DNA of 64,000 nt from Herbidospora cretacea (GTDB lineage Bacteria; Actinomycetota; Actinomycetes; Streptosporangiales; Streptosporangiaceae). Below, piece by piece: positions 49,418-57,161 of this stretch. Location: NCBI RefSeq assembly GCF_001570605.1, contig NZ_BBXG01000009.1:332995-396994 (forward strand). Reading direction: 5' to 3'. Both the position numbers and the translations under genes were made by a program. Under the pieces are notes generated by a model that was not told where the DNA came from, did not search any database, and saw nothing but the letters and a program-made list of their open reading frames with translations. Every line of letters begins with the position of its first letter. Within the stretch, counting starts at the first letter, position 1.

Positions 49418-50524
49418 GTGGCGCAGATCGTGAAGCGGGCCTACAAGTACCGCTTCTACCCAACCCCTGAGCAGGCCGAGGAACTGGCCCGGACGTTCGG
49501 CTGCGTGCGCCTGGTTTACAACAAGGCTCTGGAAGAGCGCACCCGCGCCTATCGGCTGGAAGGCCGCAAGCTCTCCTACGCCGAATCCTCGGCCGCCCTC
49601 ACGGCCTGGAAGCGAACCGAGGAGCTGAGTTTCCTCAACGAGGTCTCCTGCGTGCCTCTGCAGCAGGCATTGCGGCACCAGCAGATGGCGTTCTCGAACT
49701 TCTTCGCCAGACGAGCCGGTCATCCAGTGTTCAAGTCGCGCAAGAAATCCCGGTCGTCGGCCGAGTACACCCGATCGGCATTCCGCTGGCGCGAGGGCAA
49801 CCTGACGTTGGCCAAGATGGACGGTCCCCTGGACATCGTGTGGTCGCGCCCACTGCCCGAGGGCGCGAAGCCGTCCACGGTCACGGTGTCGAGGGATGCG
49901 GCGGGCCGCTGGTTCGTGTCCATCCTGGTGGAAGAGAAGATCGCCCCGTTGTCCCCGGCTGGGTCGATGATCGGCGTAGACGTCGGGATCTCCGCTCTCG
50001 CGACGTTGTCGACAGGCGAACGGCTCGCCAACCCGCGATATGAAGCCTCGGACAGGAGGAAACTCGCCAGAGCGCAGCGCGCGCTCGCCCGCAAGTCCCC
50101 CGGCAGTGGCAATCGGGCCAGAGCGAAGCTCGCCGTCGCCCGGATCTATGCCAGGATCGCCGACCGAAGACGGGACTATCTGCACAAGGTCACCACACGG
50201 CTTGTTCGCGAGAACCAAGTGATCGCCGTTGAAGACCTGACCGTCGCCAATATGGTCAAAAACCGTTCGCTCGCCCGAGCCATTTCTGATGCGAGCTGGC
50301 GGGAACTGCGCTCCATGCTGGCGTACAAAGCGTCCTGGTACGGACGGGAACTGCTGGTCGTTGATCGCTGGTTTCCCTCCAGCAAGCTGTGCTCGGCCTG
50401 CGGGGTGCTGACCGCCTTGATGCCGCTCGACGTCCGAGAATGGTCGTGCGGCTGTGGGGCGGCCCACGACCGGGATGTCAACGCCGCGAAGAACATCCTC
50501 GCCGCAGGGCTTGCGGAGAGGTGA
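49418..50524 (+). CDS. tnpB: TnpB RNA-guided endonuclease
   Basis: 368 residues, intact. N-terminal RAYKYRFYPTPEQAEEL and FGCVRLVYNKALEE are the usual TnpB start. RuvC residues are all present: D188 in IGVDVG, E272 in AVEDLTV, D353 in HDRDVNAAKN. The zinc finger has C325 and C328 (CSACG) and C344, C346 (CGCG). TnpB cuts DNA next to a TAM under guidance of an omega RNA transcribed from the 3' part of the gene and the right end. That RNA would end at 50648 and take its guide from the arsA sequence just beyond. Confidence 0.95.
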   Translation: MAQIVKRAYKYRFYPTPEQAEELARTFGCVRLVYNKALEERTRAYRLEGRKLSYAESSAALTAWKRTEELSFLNEVSCVPLQQALRHQQMAFSNFFARRAGHPVFKSRKKSRSSAEYTRSAFRWREGNLTLAKMDGPLDIVWSRPLPEGAKPSTVTVSRDAAGRWFVSILVEEKIAPLSPAGSMIGVDVGISALATLSTGERLANPRYEASDRRKLARAQRALARKSPGSGNRARAKLAVARIYARIADRRRDYLHKVTTRLVRENQVIAVEDLTVANMVKNRSLARAISDASWRELRSMLAYKASWYGRELLVVDRWFPSSKLCSACGVLTALMPLDVREWSCGCGAAHDRDVNAAKNILAAGLAER

Positions 50525-50594
50525 AACGCCTGTGGAGCTGGCGTAGGACCCCAAGGAGACTCCTCTCTGGCGGGCGGCCGGCCGTGAAGCAGGA

Positions 50595-50648
50595 ATCCTC
50601 ACGGGCGACCGTGAGGATCCCCTCTCGTCAAAGAGGGGACGATGTCAA
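50595..50648 (+). ncRNA. Predicted 3' part of the omega RNA scaffold and right-end hairpins
   Basis: Two successive hairpins: ATCCTCAC/GTGAGGAT (50595-50602 with 50611-50618) and CCCCTCT/AGAGGGG (50619-50625 with 50632-50638), then ACGATGTCAA. In studied TnpB elements this region forms the guide scaffold, and transcription continues into the flank. The 5' boundary is not determined. Confidence 0.55.
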
Positions 50649-51643
50649 GCGGCTCCTTGGGTGCGGATCGCTTCGGCGAGTTCGTAGAGGCCCGCGAGGT
50701 CGGCGCCGTCGGCCAGCAGGGGCAGTTCATATCGTGGCACCCCGGCGGTCTCCAGCGCGTCGCGCTCGGTTATTTCGAGCTCGGCCCGCCGCTGCTGCTC
50801 GGCAACCTCTCCGCCGAGGGCCTCGGCGATGACCGCCGCGTTGCCGTCGTCGCCCAGCCCGGCCGCCTTCACGCCCAGCGCCAGTTCGGCCACGTCGAAG
50901 GGGCCTTCGAGGACGGGGTCGACGGTGCGCACCATGTTGACGAAGATCCCGCCGACGGGCAGCTTGGCCGCCCGCAGCTCGGTGACGCCGTCGAGGGTCT
51001 CCTGGACGGGCATCTCCTCCAGCAGGGTGACGAAGTGGACGGCCGTCTCGGGCGAGGCCACCACTCCGCGGACCATGTCGGCGTGGGCGCGCACCGGGCC
51101 GACTCTGGCCAGCCCCGCCACCTCCTGGGTGACGTTGAGGAAGCGGGTGACCCGGCCGGTGGGCGGGGCGTCCATGACGACGGTGTCGTACACCCTCTTG
51201 CCGGTTCTGTCGCGCCGCCGGACCGCCTCGCTGGTCTTGCCGGTGACCAGGACGTCGCGCAGGCCGGGGGCGATGGTGGTGGCGAAGTCGACCACGCCCA
51301 TCTTGGTCAGCGCCTTGCCCATGCGCTTGAGGCCGTAGAACATCTCCAGGTATTCGAGCATGGCCTCTTCGGGGTCGATCGCCAGGGCGTGGACGTCACC
51401 GCCTCCCGGCGCCACCGCGATCTTGCGCTCCTCGTAGGGGAGCGGTGGAAGATCGAAGACCTGCGCGATGCCCTGGCGGCCCTCCACCTCCACGAGCAGC
51501 ACCTTGCGGCCCCCGGCCGCGAGGGCCAGGGCCAGGGCGGCGGCCACGGTCGTCTTGCCGGTGCCGCCCTTGCCGGTCACGACATGGAGACGTACTCCGT
51601 CCCAGTCGGTGTCGCGAGATCTCACACCCGTGAGGCTACCCAA
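50645..51643 (-). CDS. ArsA-family ATPase (first of a pair, Rv3679-like), possibly truncated at its C-terminus
   Basis: 332 residues from TTG 51643; a GTG at 51625 is also possible. Walker A is TGKGGTGKTTVAAAL; VEGRQGIAQVFDLPP, FATTIAPGLRDVLVTGK and MDAPPTGRVTRFLNV are the family motifs. The C-terminus GLYELAEAIRTQGAA is followed by a stop, TGA, whose bases lie in the terminal TCAA of the TnpB element. The original gene may have run on into the 19-codon stub before the second ATPase. M. tuberculosis Rv3679 ends at the same place, so the loss is not proven. Confidence 0.88.
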   Translation of the reverse strand: MGSLTGVRSRDTDWDGVRLHVVTGKGGTGKTTVAAALALALAAGGRKVLLVEVEGRQGIAQVFDLPPLPYEERKIAVAPGGGDVHALAIDPEEAMLEYLEMFYGLKRMGKALTKMGVVDFATTIAPGLRDVLVTGKTSEAVRRRDRTGKRVYDTVVMDAPPTGRVTRFLNVTQEVAGLARVGPVRAHADMVRGVVASPETAVHFVTLLEEMPVQETLDGVTELRAAKLPVGGIFVNMVRTVDPVLEGPFDVAELALGVKAAGLGDDGNAAVIAEALGGEVAEQQRRAELEITERDALETAGVPRYELPLLADGADLAGLYELAEAIRTQGAA

Positions 51644-51694
51644 ACGTCATTTCCCGATACGCCGAGGCCTGCTGGGTATCGATAACCTTCCGCC

Positions 51695-51850
51695 ATGACG
51701 AAGTGGGAGTACGTGACCGTGCCGCTGCTGACGCACGCGACCAAGCAGATCCTCGACAACTGGGGCGACGACGGGTGGGAGCTCGTGGCCGTCGTCCCCG
51801 GCCCGAACCCCGAGCAGCTCGTGGCCTACATGAAGCGGGCCAAGGCGTGA
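51695..51850 (+). CDS. DUF4177 small protein
   Basis: 51 residues (MTKWEYVTVPLLTHA start, then LDNWGDDGWELVAVVPG). DUF4177 proteins are short and of unknown role. WGDDGWELV is the family hallmark. Its stop overlaps the GTG of the RidA gene (GTGA), so they are coupled. Divergent from the ArsA gene; the same arrangement occurs in mycobacteria. Confidence 0.85.
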   Translation: MTKWEYVTVPLLTHATKQILDNWGDDGWELVAVVPGPNPEQLVAYMKRAKA

Positions 51851-52302
51851 CCAGCCCCGAAGACCGTCTGTCGGCCCTGGGCCTGTCGCTGCCCGAGGTG
51901 GCGGCGCCCCTGGCGGCCTACGTGCCGGCGGTCCGTTCGGGCTCTCACGTCTACACCTCGGGCCAGCTGCCCATCGCGGCCGGGGAGCTGCTGAAGACGG
52001 GCAAGGTCGGCGCGGAGGTCACCCCCGAGGAGGCCTACGAACTGGCCCGCGTGTGCGCGCTGAACGCCATCGCGGCGCTCAAGTCGGTCGTGGGGGATCT
52101 CGGCCAGGTCGCCGGGATCGTCAAGGTCGTCGGGTTCGTCGCCTCCACGCCTGACTTCACCGGCCAGCCGCAGGTCGTGAACGGCGCGAGCGAGCTGCTC
52201 GGCGAGGTCTTCCAGGGCGCCCACGCCCGCAGCGCGGTCGGTGTGGCCGTCCTGCCCCGGGATGCCCCGGTCGAGGTGGAACTGATCGCCGAAATCCGTT
52301 AG
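51847..52302 (+). CDS. RidA family protein
   Basis: 151 residues from GTG 51847. Members deaminate reactive enamine/imine intermediates. The C-terminal part FQGAHARSAVGVAVLPRDAPVEVE contains the Arg and Glu of the active pocket (RSAVGV and VEVELIAE). GSHVYTSGQLPI lies near residue 32. It corresponds in position to Rv3678c. Confidence 0.9.
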   Translation: MTSPEDRLSALGLSLPEVAAPLAAYVPAVRSGSHVYTSGQLPIAAGELLKTGKVGAEVTPEEAYELARVCALNAIAALKSVVGDLGQVAGIVKVVGFVASTPDFTGQPQVVNGASELLGEVFQGAHARSAVGVAVLPRDAPVEVELIAEIR

Positions 52303-52317
52303 ATCTACACTCTTACG

Positions 52318-53100
52318 GTGGACATTGCGCTGCCGGGCGAGCTGGGTGAACGGGCGCGTGACCTGCTGGCCGGGCGGCTCGTCCCGGTTCCGGCCAGGGC
52401 CGCCGCCACGGTGGCCCTGCTGCGGGAGCCCCCTCTGGAGGTCTACCTGCTCCGCCGCGTGGCCACGATGGCCTTCGCGGCCGGCGCCTACGTCTTCCCC
52501 GGGGGCTCCGTCGACCCCCGGGACGCCGGCCCGGACATCGGCTGGGCCGGCCCCTCGCCCGCCGAGTGGGGCGACCTGCTGAACGCCGACGAGGACACGG
52601 CGCGGGGCCTCGTCTGCGCGGCGGTGCGCGAGACGTTCGAGGAGAGCGGCGTCCTGCTGGCCGGTGACCCGGTCGACGACACGACCATGTGGGAGGCCGA
52701 GCGGCTGGCGCTGATCAGCCGGGAGCTCTCGTTCGCCGAGTTCCTGGCCGCCAACGGCCTGGTGCTCCGCTCCGACCTGCTCAAGCCGTGGGCCCACTGG
52801 ATCACCCCGGAGATCGAGACCCGGCGTTTCGACACCCGCTTCTTCGTGGCGGCCCTGCCGCCGGGCCAGCGCACCAGGGACGTGGGCGGCGAGGCCGACA
52901 CGGTCGTCTGGACGAGTCCCGCCGACGCCCTCACATCCGGATATTTCCTGATGCCGCCGACCCTCCACACGCTGTCCGCCCTGGCGGCGGCCGGAACGAT
53001 CACCGACGTGTTCGCCGCCGACCCCAAGATCACCACCGTCATGCCCGCCCCGGTCGAGCGGAACGGGCAGATGGTCCTGACGACCGAGGGACAGATCTGA
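52318..53100 (+). CDS. NUDIX family hydrolase (large, coenzyme A or ADP-ribose type)
   Basis: 260 residues from GTG 52318. The NUDIX box is spread: FPGGSVDPRD, then CAAVRETFEESGVLL with the REtxEE metal ligands. A long insert separates it from the N-terminus. RRVATMAFAAGAYVFPGG is typical of the NUDT7/19-like hydrolases. Its stop TGA overlaps the ATG of the MBL gene (TGATG). Substrate not known. Confidence 0.87.
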   Translation: MDIALPGELGERARDLLAGRLVPVPARAAATVALLREPPLEVYLLRRVATMAFAAGAYVFPGGSVDPRDAGPDIGWAGPSPAEWGDLLNADEDTARGLVCAAVRETFEESGVLLAGDPVDDTTMWEAERLALISRELSFAEFLAANGLVLRSDLLKPWAHWITPEIETRRFDTRFFVAALPPGQRTRDVGGEADTVVWTSPADALTSGYFLMPPTLHTLSALAAAGTITDVFAADPKITTVMPAPVERNGQMVLTTEGQI

Positions 53101-53906
53101 TGAGCGGCCTCTCCCTGCCCATAGAGGGGCCCATCGAAGGGCCCATCGACGGCTCCGGCACCGCGACCGCCGTCAACGTGCTGGCCCCCAACGCCTCCCC
53201 GATGACCCTCGACGGGACCAACACCTGGGTCCTCGGCCGAGGCGAGTCGGTCGCGGTGGTCGACCCCGGCCCCGACGACCCGGGCCACCTGTCGACGGTC
53301 GTGTCGCGCCTGGGCGGCCGGAACGTGGAAGTGATCCTGCTCACGCACGGCCACGAGGACCACAGCGGCGGAGCCCGCCGGTTCGCCGAGATGGTGAAGT
53401 CCCCGGTACGAGCCCTCGACCGCACCCACGTCCTGGGCGAGGAGGGCCTGGAGGACGGCGACGCCCTGACGGCCGGCGGCGTGGAGATCCGGGTGATCGG
53501 AACGCCGGGCCACTCGTTCGACTCGCTCTGCTTCTGGCTCCCCGAGGACGGCGCCCTGCTGACGGGCGACACGATCCTGGGCCGCGGCACGACGGTGATC
53601 GCCCCCGACGGCGACCTGGCCGACTACCTCCGCAGCCTCGACCGGCTCAGGGCCATGGCGGAGCTGTCGGAGGCGGAGTCGCTGCTGCCGGGCCACGGCC
53701 CGATCCTGGCCGACCCGATCGGCAAGCTGGACGAGTACATCACCCATCGCAGGCAGCGCCTCGACCAGATCCGCCAGGCGATCAGGGACGGCGCGAAGGA
53801 CGCGCGCGAGATCGTGGAGATGGTCTACGCGGAGGTGCCCAGGGAACTGTGGCCGGCGGCGGAGATGTCGGTCGCGGCCCAGCTGAACTACCTGAAGAAG
53901 CTCTAG
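53100..53906 (+). CDS. MBL-fold metallo-hydrolase (Rv3677c-like)
   Basis: 268 residues. LTHGHEDHSGG holds the first metal site; TPGHSFDS, LLTGDTILG and LPGHGPI complete it. The C-terminal helices RRQRLDQIRQAIRDGAKD and YAEVPRELWPAAEMSVAAQL mark the LACTB2-type family, some of which cleave RNA. A 12-bp unit is repeated three times near the start (coding PIEGPIEGPID). The stop TAG directly abuts the crp stop on the other strand. Confidence 0.9.
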   Translation: MSGLSLPIEGPIEGPIDGSGTATAVNVLAPNASPMTLDGTNTWVLGRGESVAVVDPGPDDPGHLSTVVSRLGGRNVEVILLTHGHEDHSGGARRFAEMVKSPVRALDRTHVLGEEGLEDGDALTAGGVEIRVIGTPGHSFDSLCFWLPEDGALLTGDTILGRGTTVIAPDGDLADYLRSLDRLRAMAELSEAESLLPGHGPILADPIGKLDEYITHRRQRLDQIRQAIRDGAKDAREIVEMVYAEVPRELWPAAEMSVAAQLNYLKKL

Positions 53907-54587
53907 CTAGCGCGAGCGGTTGTAGAGCCGCTCCATGTCCATGATCACGACGGCCTTGGCCTCGATGCGGAGCCAGCCTCGCCCCGCGAAGTCGGCCAGC
54001 GCCTTGTTGACCGTCTCCCGGGACGCCCCCACGAGCTGGGCCAGCTCTTCCTGGGTCAGGTCGTGGTGGACCCGGATGCCGTCTTCGACCTTCTGCCCGA
54101 ACCGCTCGGCCAGGTCGAGCAGGGCCTTGGCCACCCGCCCGGGGACGTCGGTGAAGACCAGGTCGGCCAGCACGTCGTTGGTCCGCCGGAGCCGCTGGGC
54201 CAGCGCCCGGAGCAGGTGGAGCGCCACCTCGGGACGGCCGGTCAGCCAGGGTCGCAGGTCGTCGTGGGACAGGCCGGCGAGCTTCACGTCGGTCAGCGCG
54301 ATGGCGGAGGCCGTGCGGGGGCGCGGGTCGAACAGCGAGAGCTCGCCGAACATCTCGGAGGGGCCGAGGACCGACAGCAGGTTCTCCCGGCCGTCGGAGG
54401 CGGTGCGGGCCAGCTTGATCTTGCCTTCGAGGACGACGTAGAGGGTGGCCCCGGTCTCGTTCTCGCTGAACAGGGTCTGACCCTTCGTCAGGGTCACCTC
54501 GGTGATGCTGGTGCGGAGGGCCGCGGCGCTCTCACGGTCGAGCGCGGAGAAGAGGGGGGCCCTGCTCAGGACTTCTTCGGTGTTCAT
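53907..54587 (-). CDS. crp: Crp (cAMP receptor-type) global regulator
   Basis: 226 residues. Cyclic-nucleotide fold: GQTLFSENETGATLYVVLEGKIKLAR, then MFGELSLFDPRPRTASAIA, with the GE...RTAS motif. C-helix LRALAQRLRRTND. Winged helix: LTQEELAQLVGASRETVNKALADFAGRGW. Closely resembles Rv3676/Crp and GlxR in both sequence pattern and gene neighbours. It should bind cAMP and regulate carbon use and development. Confidence 0.94.
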   Translation of the reverse strand: MNTEEVLSRAPLFSALDRESAAALRTSITEVTLTKGQTLFSENETGATLYVVLEGKIKLARTASDGRENLLSVLGPSEMFGELSLFDPRPRTASAIALTDVKLAGLSHDDLRPWLTGRPEVALHLLRALAQRLRRTNDVLADLVFTDVPGRVAKALLDLAERFGQKVEDGIRVHHDLTQEELAQLVGASRETVNKALADFAGRGWLRIEAKAVVIMDMERLYNRSR

Positions 54588-54628
54588 GCCTGCCTCCCAA
54601 CTTCATTCGCGATCGTAGCCATTGTGGC

Positions 54629-55219
54629 CTATGCCCCGCCTTCCGTATCACCTGGACTGCCAGAAAGCAGACGTCGCACGGCTGCCTCGACGTAACCGGC
54701 GCGCTCGTCGGGGGTGAGGGTCTCGACGGCGGCGGTGTAGTGGGGAGTGACCGACGTCCACGCGGAGGCGAGGGAGAGCAGCAGGCCGAGCAGCACCCCG
54801 GCGGGGAACACGGCGGGCAGGACGCCCTCGGCCTGCGCCTTGGCGATGGCCTCGACCTTGGCCCGGGTGCTCTCCACGGCCCGGGGGTTGGGCGGGTCGT
54901 CCGCGCGCTCCAGTCGCTGCCAGGTGGCCAGGCGGGCGATCTGCGGGTGGGCGTCGTAGCCCCTGGCCAGGGCGGCGGCGTAGCCGGGGAGGTCGTGGAC
55001 GTCGATCGGGGTCTCCCGGACGACCGTCTCGACGATGCCGGTGAAGACGGCGTCGAACAACTGATCCTTGCTGCCGAAGTAGTGGTAGATCTGCGCCTTG
55101 TTCGTGCCCGCCACCGCCGCGATGCGGTCGACCCGGGCGCCGGCGATGCCGTAGGCGGCGAACTCCTCCATCGCGGCGTCGAGCAGTCGCTGTCGGGTGG
55201 CGTCGGCTTTACCAGGCAT
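54629..55219 (-). CDS. TetR family repressor
   Basis: 196 residues. N-terminal helix-turn-helix: RLLDAAMEEFAAYGIAGARVDRIAAVAGTNKAQIYHYFGSKDQL. The start ATG lies six bases from a -10 box, which implies a leaderless transcript. It very likely represses itself and the divergent SDR gene through two operators at 55236-55295. Ligand unknown. Confidence 0.93.
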   Translation of the reverse strand: MPGKADATRQRLLDAAMEEFAAYGIAGARVDRIAAVAGTNKAQIYHYFGSKDQLFDAVFTGIVETVVRETPIDVHDLPGYAAALARGYDAHPQIARLATWQRLERADDPPNPRAVESTRAKVEAIAKAQAEGVLPAVFPAGVLLGLLLSLASAWTSVTPHYTAAVETLTPDERAGYVEAAVRRLLSGSPGDTEGGA

Positions 55220-55225
55220 GCCCCA

Positions 55226-55254
55226 AGACTATTTTCTAACCGGTTAGTTGACAA
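55226..55254 (-). promoter_or_regulatory. tetR promoter with internal operator
   Basis: On the minus strand TTGTCA (55249-55254) and TAGTCT (55226-55231) are separated by 17 bp. The palindrome CTAACCGGTTAG lies between them. The start codon follows 6 bp after the -10, so the message would have almost no leader. Confidence 0.65.
55236..55247. promoter_or_regulatory. TetR operator 1
   Basis: Perfect 12-bp palindrome CTAACCGGTTAG directly before the SDR -35 box and inside the tetR promoter. Confidence 0.75.
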
Positions 55255-55277
55255 CTTCCGAGACCGCTGCCTAGTGT
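55248..55277 (+). promoter_or_regulatory. SDR gene promoter
   Basis: TTGACA (55248-55253) and TAGTGT (55272-55277) with an 18-bp spacer. The expected start site near 55284 falls in operator 2. AGAAGGAG (55297-55304) serves ATG 55311. Confidence 0.65.
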
Positions 55278-55281
55278 TCTA

Positions 55282-55295
55282 ACTAACCAGTTAGT
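55282..55295. promoter_or_regulatory. TetR operator 2
   Basis: ACTAACCAGTTAGT is palindromic except for the central two bases and shares CTAACCxGTTAG with operator 1. Confidence 0.7.
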
Positions 55296-55310
55296 CAGAA
55301 GGAGTCGAAC

Positions 55311-56204
55311 ATGATCTGGTTCGTCACCGGCAGCTCCCGCGGTCTCGGCCGCGAGATCGTCCTGGCCGCGCTCGAACGCGGCGACAGCGTCGCGGCGACC
55401 GCCCGCACGCCCGCCCAGCTCGACGACCTCTCGCAGAAGTACGGCGACCGCGTCCTCGCGCTCCCCCTCGACGTCACCGACGCCGAAGCGGTCGAAGACG
55501 CCGTGGCCACGGCCGTGGAGGCGTTCGGCACGCTCGACGTCGTGGTCAACAACGCCGGCTGGGCCGACATGTCGGCCTTCGAGGACACCCCCATCGACAA
55601 CTTCCGGGCGCAGGTCGAGACCAACTTCTTCGGCGTCGTCAACGTGACCAGGTCGGTCGCGCCGATCCTGCGCCGGCAGGGGCACGGCTCGCTGATCAAC
55701 GTCTCCTCGATCGGCGGCCGTCTCGGCACGCCCGGCCTGTCCGCCTACCAGGCCTCAAAATGGGCCGTGAACGGCTTCACCGAGGTCATCGCCCAGGAGC
55801 TCGGCCCGCTCGGCGTCCGGGTCACCACGATCGAGCCAGGCGGCATGACCACCGACTGGGGCGGCGCGTCGATGACGATCCCGCCGATCTCCGAGCCCTA
55901 CGAGCAGAGCGTCGGGGCCATGGTGCGGCTGCTGCGGCAGGGCGAGCGCAAGCCGCTCGGCGACCCCGCCAAGGTCGCCCAGGTGATCGTCCGGATCACC
56001 GAGATGGACGAGCCGCCGGTCCGGCTGCTGCTCGGTTCCGACGCCCTCAACGGCGCCCGGTACGCCGCCCACACCACCGCCGAGCGCGACGCGGCGTACA
56101 CGGATCTGAGCCGTTCCACCGACCGTGACGACGCCACCGCCCAGGAGCGTGATCCTCTGGGTCAAGCATTCTCCACGAGCGCCGATGGCGCCGCGGTGGA
56201 GTGA
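55311..56204 (+). CDS. Short-chain dehydrogenase/reductase
   Basis: 297 residues. TGSSRGLGREI is the NAD(P) glycine motif, NNAG lies near residue 83, SSIGG carries the catalytic Ser, and YQASKWA the Tyr and Lys. The C-terminus is a little longer than usual, with a Thr/Ser/Asp tail. The substrate is unknown. Likely induced when the TetR regulator binds a ligand. Confidence 0.92.
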   Translation: MIWFVTGSSRGLGREIVLAALERGDSVAATARTPAQLDDLSQKYGDRVLALPLDVTDAEAVEDAVATAVEAFGTLDVVVNNAGWADMSAFEDTPIDNFRAQVETNFFGVVNVTRSVAPILRRQGHGSLINVSSIGGRLGTPGLSAYQASKWAVNGFTEVIAQELGPLGVRVTTIEPGGMTTDWGGASMTIPPISEPYEQSVGAMVRLLRQGERKPLGDPAKVAQVIVRITEMDEPPVRLLLGSDALNGARYAAHTTAERDAAYTDLSRSTDRDDATAQERDPLGQAFSTSADGAAVE

Positions 56205-56228
56205 GGCGGGTCGTGTATCGGTAGCCGG

Positions 56229-57161
56229 GTGACCGACTCGATGACCATCCGGGACGTCCTCAACTCGACCCGCGAACTGATCGAACCCGCCCACCGGGCC
56301 GCGATCGACCGGCTCTCCCCGGAGCTGCGGCACGTCGCGGGCTACCACATCGGCTGGTGGGACGACGAGGGCAACGAGCTCATCGGCGGCCAGGGACGGT
56401 TCGTGCGGCCCGCGCTGGCGCTGGGGTGCGCGCGGGCGGCCGGGGGGCACGCCGCCGACGCGGTGCCGATGGCGGTCGCGACCGAGCTGGTCAACGACTT
56501 CTCCCTGCTCCACGACGACGTGATCGACGGCGACGACATCAGGCGGGAGCGCCCGGCGGCCTGGACCGTCTTCGGGCTCAGCGAGGCGCTGCTGACCGGC
56601 GACGCCCTGCTGGCGGTCGCGATGGCGCTGGTCGGCCCGGCCGGGGTGCGGACCCTCGCCGACGCGCTGCTCGACCTGTGCCACGGGCAGGCCAGCGACC
56701 TGGCCTTCGTCGACCGGCCCCAGGTCACCCTGGCCGAGTGCATGACCATGGCCGAGAACAAGACCGGCGCGCTGCTCGGCGCGGCCTGCGAGCTGGGCGC
56801 GCTGGCCGGGGGAGCCGGTGACCTCCAGGTCTTCCGGGAGTTCGGCACCCGCCTCGGGCTGGCCTTCCGGCTCACTGACGACGTGCGGAAGCTGGTCGCC
56901 GACCTGGGCTGCCGCCGCAAGTCGCTGCCGGTCGTCGCCGCCCTGGAATCGGGTACGCCCCCCGCCGCCCGCCTGGCCGAGTCACTGCGCGACGGGGGCG
57001 ACCCCGAGACGCAGGCCGACCTGGTCGAGCGGACGGGCGCCCGCGAATGGGCGCTCCGGGAGGCCGACCGTCAGGTCGAGCTCGCTTTCACGGCGCTCGG
57101 CCACGGGGCCACCCCGGAGCTGCGGCTGCTGGCCGACCTGAGTCTCGGCCGGACTCGCTAG
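56229..57161 (+). CDS. Polyprenyl synthetase family protein with altered second Asp motif
   Basis: 310 residues from GTG 56229. The first Asp-rich motif is LLHDDVIDGDD (D96, D97, D100), then RRERPAAWTVFG and the GQASDL segment. The second motif is reduced: LTDDVRKLVADLG takes the place of DDxxxxWGDPxxTGKP, and the text resumes at RRKSLPVVAAL. About 14 residues seem missing. It may be a prenyltransferase with changed chain length or a catalytically weak relative. It overlaps the CoA-binding gene by 4 bp. Confidence 0.85.
   Translation: MTDSMTIRDVLNSTRELIEPAHRAAIDRLSPELRHVAGYHIGWWDDEGNELIGGQGRFVRPALALGCARAAGGHAADAVPMAVATELVNDFSLLHDDVIDGDDIRRERPAAWTVFGLSEALLTGDALLAVAMALVGPAGVRTLADALLDLCHGQASDLAFVDRPQVTLAECMTMAENKTGALLGAACELGALAGGAGDLQVFREFGTRLGLAFRLTDDVRKLVADLGCRRKSLPVVAALESGTPPAARLAESLRDGGDPETQADLVERTGAREWALREADRQVELAFTALGHGATPELRLLADLSLGRTR

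Larger units (their letters stand above)
49358..50648 (+). mobile_element. TnpB-only IS200/IS605-type element
   Basis: The right end is well marked: AAGCAGGAATC, two hairpins and a terminal GATGTCAA (50641-50648), the classic IS605-type end with cleavage after TCAA. The left end is not certain; it lies between about 49340 and 49417, and 49358 is only my best guess from reading-frame restoration. No tnpA is present, so movement would depend on a transposase elsewhere. It separates the two ArsA genes. Confidence 0.7.

Noticed and set aside
48174..51643. Arsenic resistance operon
   Set aside because: The ArsA-type ATPases lie in a conserved actinobacterial block without arsB, arsC or arsR, and their homologues are not for arsenic.
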